Below, in pieces: positions 60,598-64,000 of a stretch of DNA of 64,000 bases; positions within the stretch are counted from its first letter, which is position 1; the number at the start of each line of letters is the position of its first letter. This DNA comes from Woeseiaceae bacterium (GTDB lineage Bacteria; Pseudomonadota; Gammaproteobacteria; Steroidobacterales; Woeseiaceae): the NCBI GenBank assembly GCA_028277185.1, contig JANQGQ010000012.1, forward strand, positions 496,001 through 560,000. Direction: 5' to 3'. Position numbers and translations under genes: made by a program. The notes below the pieces were generated by a model that was not told the DNA's origin, did no database searches, and worked only from the letters and a program-made list of their open reading frames with translations.

Positions 60598-61649
60598 GGT
60601 GTCTCGCTCCATACGTGTGCGGCGACGTGGTCGCCGAGGGCAACGGCGTTCGCCAGCGCGTTGATCGCTGGCAGCCCGAGTTCCTTCTCGATCTGCTCGA
60701 CGCCGACGGCATTGTCCGTCGCGGGTCCCGTGACGACCGCCGGCTCGATGTCGTACTCCTCGCGCAGGATGCGCGCACCGCCCCAGGCCGCCACTGGGTC
60801 GTTCGCGCACAGGATCACGGCGGTCAGAGCCTTTTGGATCGCGGCGTCGCTCAGGATTGCCTGCACGCCGTAGGAGCCCAGCAGGCCGTCGCCGAGTTCG
60901 AGAACGATCACGTCTGGAGCCGTCTCCGCAAGCGCGGACAGGAGCGAACGCGTGAGCGCGGGGCCGTTATCGGCCGTCGTCGTAACGATGCCTAAGTCGG
61001 AGAAGATCATGGCCTCGCCCGCGCCGGCGTCCTGCATCGCGAGGATGTCGCGCCGCAGGGATACGCCCGTCGCTTTGCACGCGGCGGTGTCCTTGCCGTG
61101 ATGCCGCAGCCGGCCGACGATCGCGCAGGCCGCGGCGGTTTTGCCCGAGTCCATGCAGGTGCCCGCGAGTGCGACCACGGGGACTCCGCGGGTGTCGAGC
61201 CCGGGATCCGCCTGAAGCTTGCGGTTGCCGACGCGCGCGGGCACGCCGATGCGTTCGCCGAGGTAGGGGAAACTCAGAACCGTGCCAAGGACTTCGCAGG
61301 AAAAGGGCGGGCCGACGTCCGGATTGGCCGAGTCGCAAATGCCGAGAACGCCGCCGATGTTCAGGAGTTCGACCGTGTCGCCGACGGCCAGCTCGGTCGG
61401 CAGGTGCCCGGAGTAGCCGCGCAGCGCATTGCGGTGTCCGAGCGCGCCGACGATCACGTCGCCCGCCGTCACGGTTGCCATCCGGCCGGAAGTCAGCTCG
61501 AGCTGGTTGTAGCGCGATTTGTTGTTTTTGACGCGGACGGCGATCAACACGCCTTCCTCACAGGGGATGTCGGGCGAAAGGCGAACCTCGCCGGCAATGT
61601 CGCTGTGCTGCGCGACCGAGGCGATCTTGTCGACGACCACCGATCTCAC
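60594..61649 (-). CDS. P-loop protein of unknown function within the arginine operon
   Basis: This 351-residue protein has two parts. Residues 1-155 are beta-rich with no family I recognise (RMATVTAGDVIVGALGHRNALRGYSG, then VGDTVELLNIGGVLGICDSANPDVGPP). Residues 156-351 form a P-loop domain with Walker A GTCMDSGKT (163-171), CKATG at 191-195 and VIVLELGDGLLGSYG. They recall dethiobiotin-synthase-like and DUF1611 C-terminal domains; some DUF1611 proteins (DgcN) N-acetylate D-glutamate. It overlaps argG (ATGA) and argC (GTGA), so its product is probably needed for arginine synthesis. The operon lacks argA, argJ and argE, and this protein could supply the missing acyltransferase or ligase step. 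Confidence 0.8.
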   Translation of the reverse strand: MRSVVVDKIASVAQHSDIAGEVRLSPDIPCEEGVLIAVRVKNNKSRYNQLELTSGRMATVTAGDVIVGALGHRNALRGYSGHLPTELAVGDTVELLNIGGVLGICDSANPDVGPPFSCEVLGTVLSFPYLGERIGVPARVGNRKLQADPGLDTRGVPVVALAGTCMDSGKTAAACAIVGRLRHHGKDTAACKATGVSLRRDILAMQDAGAGEAMIFSDLGIVTTTADNGPALTRSLLSALAETAPDVIVLELGDGLLGSYGVQAILSDAAIQKALTAVILCANDPVAAWGGARILREEYDIEPAVVTGPATDNAVGVEQIEKELGLPAINALANAVALGDHVAAHVWSETP

Positions 61650-62866
61650 GGCGCGTCACCCTCGCCGGCCCGCGTTTGCAGACTGCCGGCAAGCGACAGG
61701 ATGCGTGAATATCCCAGTGCATCGGCCGGCGACCACTCGCCCGCGGCCTCACCGTAAACGCCGCGCGTCGCGGCCAGCAGCGAGAACGGCGAGTCCACGC
61801 CGGTGACGAACAGGTTGCCCGGCGACAGGCGAAAACCGACGCTGCCCGTGACCCGCTGTTGCGACGACACGAGCAGGGCTTCGATGTCGCGACACGCGAG
61901 GTCGAGTTGTTTGCCCTCGTGAACCAGGTCGCCGTAGACGGCGGCGACGCTGTCCTTGATCCGCGCTTGCTGAGCGCTCAGCACGAGCTTCTCCAGTTCG
62001 CGATGCGCCGCGATCAGCGTGATCGCGGCCGGCGCCTCGAACGCGACGCGCCCTTTGGTGCCGAGGACCGTGTCGCCCAGGTGTATGCCGCGGCCGATGC
62101 CGTAGCGACCGCTCAGTTCATCGAGCCGCTCGATGAGTTCGACGGGGCCGGACGCTTCCCCGTCGAGTGCGACCGGCACGCCCGCATCGAACTCGAGCGT
62201 GTGCTCGCTTGCCGCGGCCGGGTCCGTGAACGCGTCGGCGGACACTACCCACGCGGATTCAGGAATCGATCGTTGCGACGTAAGCGTCTCTTTGCCGCCG
62301 ATCGTCACGCCCCACAGGCCTCGGTTGATCGAATAGTCCGAACCCTGGGCCGGCAGCGGCAGGCCGTTGTCCGCGAGATATGCGAGCTGCTCTTCGCGCA
62401 CCCAGCTGTTGTCGCGCACCGGAGCCAGCACCTCGAGCCCCGGCGAGAGCGTGCGGAGCGCGACCTCGAAGCGCACCTGATCGTTGCCGGCCGCCGTGCA
62501 GCCGTGAGCCACCGTCGTCGCGCCGCGTGCCGCGGCTACGTCAGCGAGCCTGGCTGCCTGGAGCCCGCGTTCCGCGCCGACGCACAGCGGGTACGCGTTG
62601 CCGCGCAGCACGTTGCCCGCGATAAGAAAGCGGATGACCGTGTCGAAGAAGTCCTGGCGCGCGTCGACGAGAACGTGCTCCGCGGCACCGAGCGCCAGCG
62701 CACGGTCTTCGAGCGCGCTGACGTCGGCCGGCGACAACCCGCCCGTGTTGATCGTCGCGGTCACCACCTCGCGGCCATAGTGCTCCTTCAGCCACGGGAC
62801 ACAGAAAGACGTGTCCAGCCCACCCGAGAAGGCGAGAATGATGGGGTTGTCGTCCTTGCCTGGCAT
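61646..62866 (-). CDS. argG: Argininosuccinate synthase
   Basis: This 406-residue enzyme condenses citrulline and aspartate with ATP. The PP-loop AFSGGLDTS is at the N-terminus, followed by YPLCVGAERGLQAARLADVA, AHGCTAAGNDQVRFEVAL and VRDNSWVREEQLAYLADNGLPLP. In a succinylated pathway the product of the carbamoyltransferase must be deacylated before this step, and no such gene is in the operon. It lies 9 nt downstream of argR and overlaps the P-loop protein gene. Confidence 0.94.
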   Translation of the reverse strand: MPGKDDNPIILAFSGGLDTSFCVPWLKEHYGREVVTATINTGGLSPADVSALEDRALALGAAEHVLVDARQDFFDTVIRFLIAGNVLRGNAYPLCVGAERGLQAARLADVAAARGATTVAHGCTAAGNDQVRFEVALRTLSPGLEVLAPVRDNSWVREEQLAYLADNGLPLPAQGSDYSINRGLWGVTIGGKETLTSQRSIPESAWVVSADAFTDPAAASEHTLEFDAGVPVALDGEASGPVELIERLDELSGRYGIGRGIHLGDTVLGTKGRVAFEAPAAITLIAAHRELEKLVLSAQQARIKDSVAAVYGDLVHEGKQLDLACRDIEALLVSSQQRVTGSVGFRLSPGNLFVTGVDSPFSLLAATRGVYGEAAGEWSPADALGYSRILSLAGSLQTRAGEGDAP

Positions 62867-62875
62867 TTTGCTTCC

Positions 62876-63331
62876 TCACGCCGTTAGCGATTGTTCGATT
62901 CGATTCAGGAGCCGCTTTTGCGCCGCAAGCCCGGCTGTCGCGACGAATACGGTATCGTCGCCGCCGATGCAGCCGACGATTTCCGGCCACGCCGCGCGAT
63001 CGAGCGCCAGCGCGACCCGCTGCGCCGCGCCGATTCCCGTGCGGATGACCAGCAGGTTCGGCCCGGCCGGCTTCAGTTCGCGCACGAGATCGGCGACCGC
63101 CGCGAACTCGCCGTCGTGCCCGGCCGTCTCGTCGGCCGGCAGTACATAGCCCTCCGGCGTCTTGACGGCTCCGATCTCCCGCAAGTCACGGCTCACGCTC
63201 GACTGTGTCGCGGCGATGCCCCGCGCTTCGAGGGCGGCGACGAGCGCGCGCTGCGTCGCCACCGCGCCGGCGCGCAGCAGTCCGTAGAGCTGCTCGCGGC
63301 GCTCGGCCTGATCGTGCGCGGCGTGCGGCAT
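62876..63331 (-). CDS. argR: Arginine repressor ArgR
   Basis: This 151-residue regulator has a winged helix domain (YGLLRAGAVATQRALVAALEARGIAATQSSVSRDLREIGAVK) and a C-terminal hexamerisation/arginine-binding domain (VIRTGIGAAQRVALALDRAAWPEIVGCIGGDDTVFVAT), including the GDDT motif that contacts arginine. It is the first gene of the arginine operon and is preceded by two matching palindromes. Confidence 0.95.
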   Translation of the reverse strand: MPHAAHDQAERREQLYGLLRAGAVATQRALVAALEARGIAATQSSVSRDLREIGAVKTPEGYVLPADETAGHDGEFAAVADLVRELKPAGPNLLVIRTGIGAAQRVALALDRAAWPEIVGCIGGDDTVFVATAGLAAQKRLLNRIEQSLTA

Positions 63332-63344
63332 GGCAAGCGTTCCC

Positions 63345-63386
63345 GATTAATATGCGCATACTTATAGATTAATGCGCATATTAATT
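63345..63386. promoter_or_regulatory. Paired ARG-box-like palindromes upstream of argR
   Basis: The sequence GATTAAT occurs twice (63345 and 63367), and the ATGCGCAT cores (63352-63359 and 63372-63379) are 20 bp apart, one face of the helix for hexameric ArgR with adjacent 18-bp boxes. The region is AT-rich in an otherwise GC-rich context. The cores differ from the E. coli consensus (TGAAT...ATTCA). The divergent carboxylesterase gene starts 76 nt to the right and could share the control region. Confidence 0.5.
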
Positions 63387-63462
63387 CAAGGTCTTTCGAC
63401 CCGGTCATGCGCTACACTCGCGCGTCGTTTGGGCTGTGAAGATCCGCCTTAGGGTGTAGCCA

Positions 63463-64000
63463 ATGAGTGATCCGGTCATCATCGAAACCGGCGCGGAGCC
63501 GCTGGGCAGCGTCATCTGGCTGCACGGCCTCGGCGCAGACGGGCACGATTTCGAGCCGATCGTGCCGGAGCTGTCGCTGCCCGCCGATCTGCCGCTGCGC
63601 TTTGTGTTTCCGCACGCGCCGACGCGGCCCGTCACCGTCAACGGCGGCATGATCATGCGGGCGTGGTACGACATCCTGAGCTTCGACGGCGATGGCCGCT
63701 CCGACGAGACTGGCCTTCGCGCCAGTGCCGGGGTTCTCGAATCTTTGATCGCCGGTGAGACGGAGCGGGGTGTCCCCGCGTCGCGCATCGTCCTTGCCGG
63801 GTTCTCGCAGGGCGGTGCCGTGGCGCTGCATACGGGTCTGCGATACGGCGACCCGCTGGCGGGCCTGCTCCTGCTGTCGACTTATCTGCCGCTTCCCGGC
63901 GCGTTCGCTCTGGAGGTCATCGACAATCCCGCGAAGCAGCCCGTGTCGACGCCGGTCTTCATGGCCCACGGCAGCTTCGATCCCGTGTTGCCTCTCGAAC
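63463..64000 (+). CDS. Carboxylesterase/phospholipase-type alpha/beta hydrolase (partial, runs off the window)
   Basis: The first 179 residues show the LYPLA/EstB-type family: VIWLHGLGADGHDFEPIVPEL (oxyanion region), RFVFPHAPTRPVTVNGGMIMRAWYDI, the nucleophile elbow IVLAGFSQGGAVALHTGL and the segment VSTPVFMAHGSFDPVLPLE with the catalytic Asp. Only the catalytic His at the C-terminus lies beyond the edge. The ATG at 63463 follows the ribosome-binding region AGGGTG. It hydrolyses short-chain esters or lysophospholipids. It is divergent from argR. Confidence 0.93.
   Translation, partial: MSDPVIIETGAEPLGSVIWLHGLGADGHDFEPIVPELSLPADLPLRFVFPHAPTRPVTVNGGMIMRAWYDILSFDGDGRSDETGLRASAGVLESLIAGETERGVPASRIVLAGFSQGGAVALHTGLRYGDPLAGLLLLSTYLPLPGAFALEVIDNPAKQPVSTPVFMAHGSFDPVLPLE

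Noticed and set aside
1..64000. tRNA, rRNA, CRISPR arrays, prophage or complete insertion sequences
   Set aside because: Reading both strands I saw no cloverleaf-like genes, spaced repeats, transposase or phage structural genes; a covariance or profile search would be needed to exclude small ones.

Overview
The window is GC-rich, gene-dense DNA from the chromosome of a gammaproteobacterium. I infer a free-living aerobic lineage near the Chromatiales, Xanthomonadales or Woeseiales. The basis is the leucine catabolic genes, the phhA/phhB pair, the neighbours engB, cytochrome c4 and dsbA next to polA, the lptM-type lipoprotein and the rimK operon. No rRNA, tRNA, CRISPR array, complete insertion sequence or prophage was seen. 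Two genes run off the edges: an RND pump on the left and a carboxylesterase on the right.

Layout. 1-9.1 kb: end of an RND efflux operon with its outer-membrane lipoprotein, a CPA1-type antiporter, a three-gene rimK operon, a Ca2+/Na+ antiporter and mgtE. 9.2-14.6 kb: leucine/isovalerate catabolism, with liuD-liuB divergent from liuA and a MaoC hydratase. 14.6-22.1 kb: a carbohydrate esterase, a DUF2306 membrane protein, a NarL-type two-component pair, a parDE toxin-antitoxin locus, a 60-bp fossil of a second NarL-type regulator, an unknown protein and a membrane pyrophosphatase. 22.5-25.1 kb: a short-chain dehydrogenase, phhB and phhA, divergent from an Lrp/AsnC regulator across a strong direct repeat. 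25.1-38.2 kb: mixed genes, including a glycine-zipper mini-protein, a DUF6065 protein, fadD, a large AsmA protein, a YhhQ-type queuosine-precursor transporter, a glycosyltransferase, an aldo/keto reductase with a methyltransferase fossil behind it, and an AbgT transporter.

38.3-43.5 kb: a five-gene overlapping operon for a MacB-like ABC exporter with three consecutive, different HlyD-type adaptors. 43.8-45.6 kb: a persulfide dioxygenase-like operon (metallo-beta-lactamase fold protein, TIGR01244 protein, DUF3365 haem protein) behind a perfect AT-rich inverted repeat. 45.7-52.3 kb: an NSS transporter, a soluble aldose dehydrogenase, a membrane-protein/L,D-transpeptidase fusion that meets a lipoprotein DsbA inside a 75-nt hairpin, cytochrome c4 and engB. 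Between engB and polA lies a candidate sRNA with a sigma-E-like promoter and a rho-independent terminator, at the place where Spot 42 and ErsA are encoded in other gammaproteobacteria.

52.3-63.4 kb: one leftward series argR-argG-X-argC-argD-argF'-argB-argH-lptM-polA. This arginine operon is the most interesting part. Its transcarbamylase belongs to the acetyl/succinylornithine family and has Ala at the residue that separates the two specificities, which predicts N-succinylornithine as substrate. No N-acylglutamate synthase (argA/argJ) or deacylase (argE) gene is present. An uncharacterised P-loop protein (X), overlapping both argG and argC, is a candidate for the missing acylation step.
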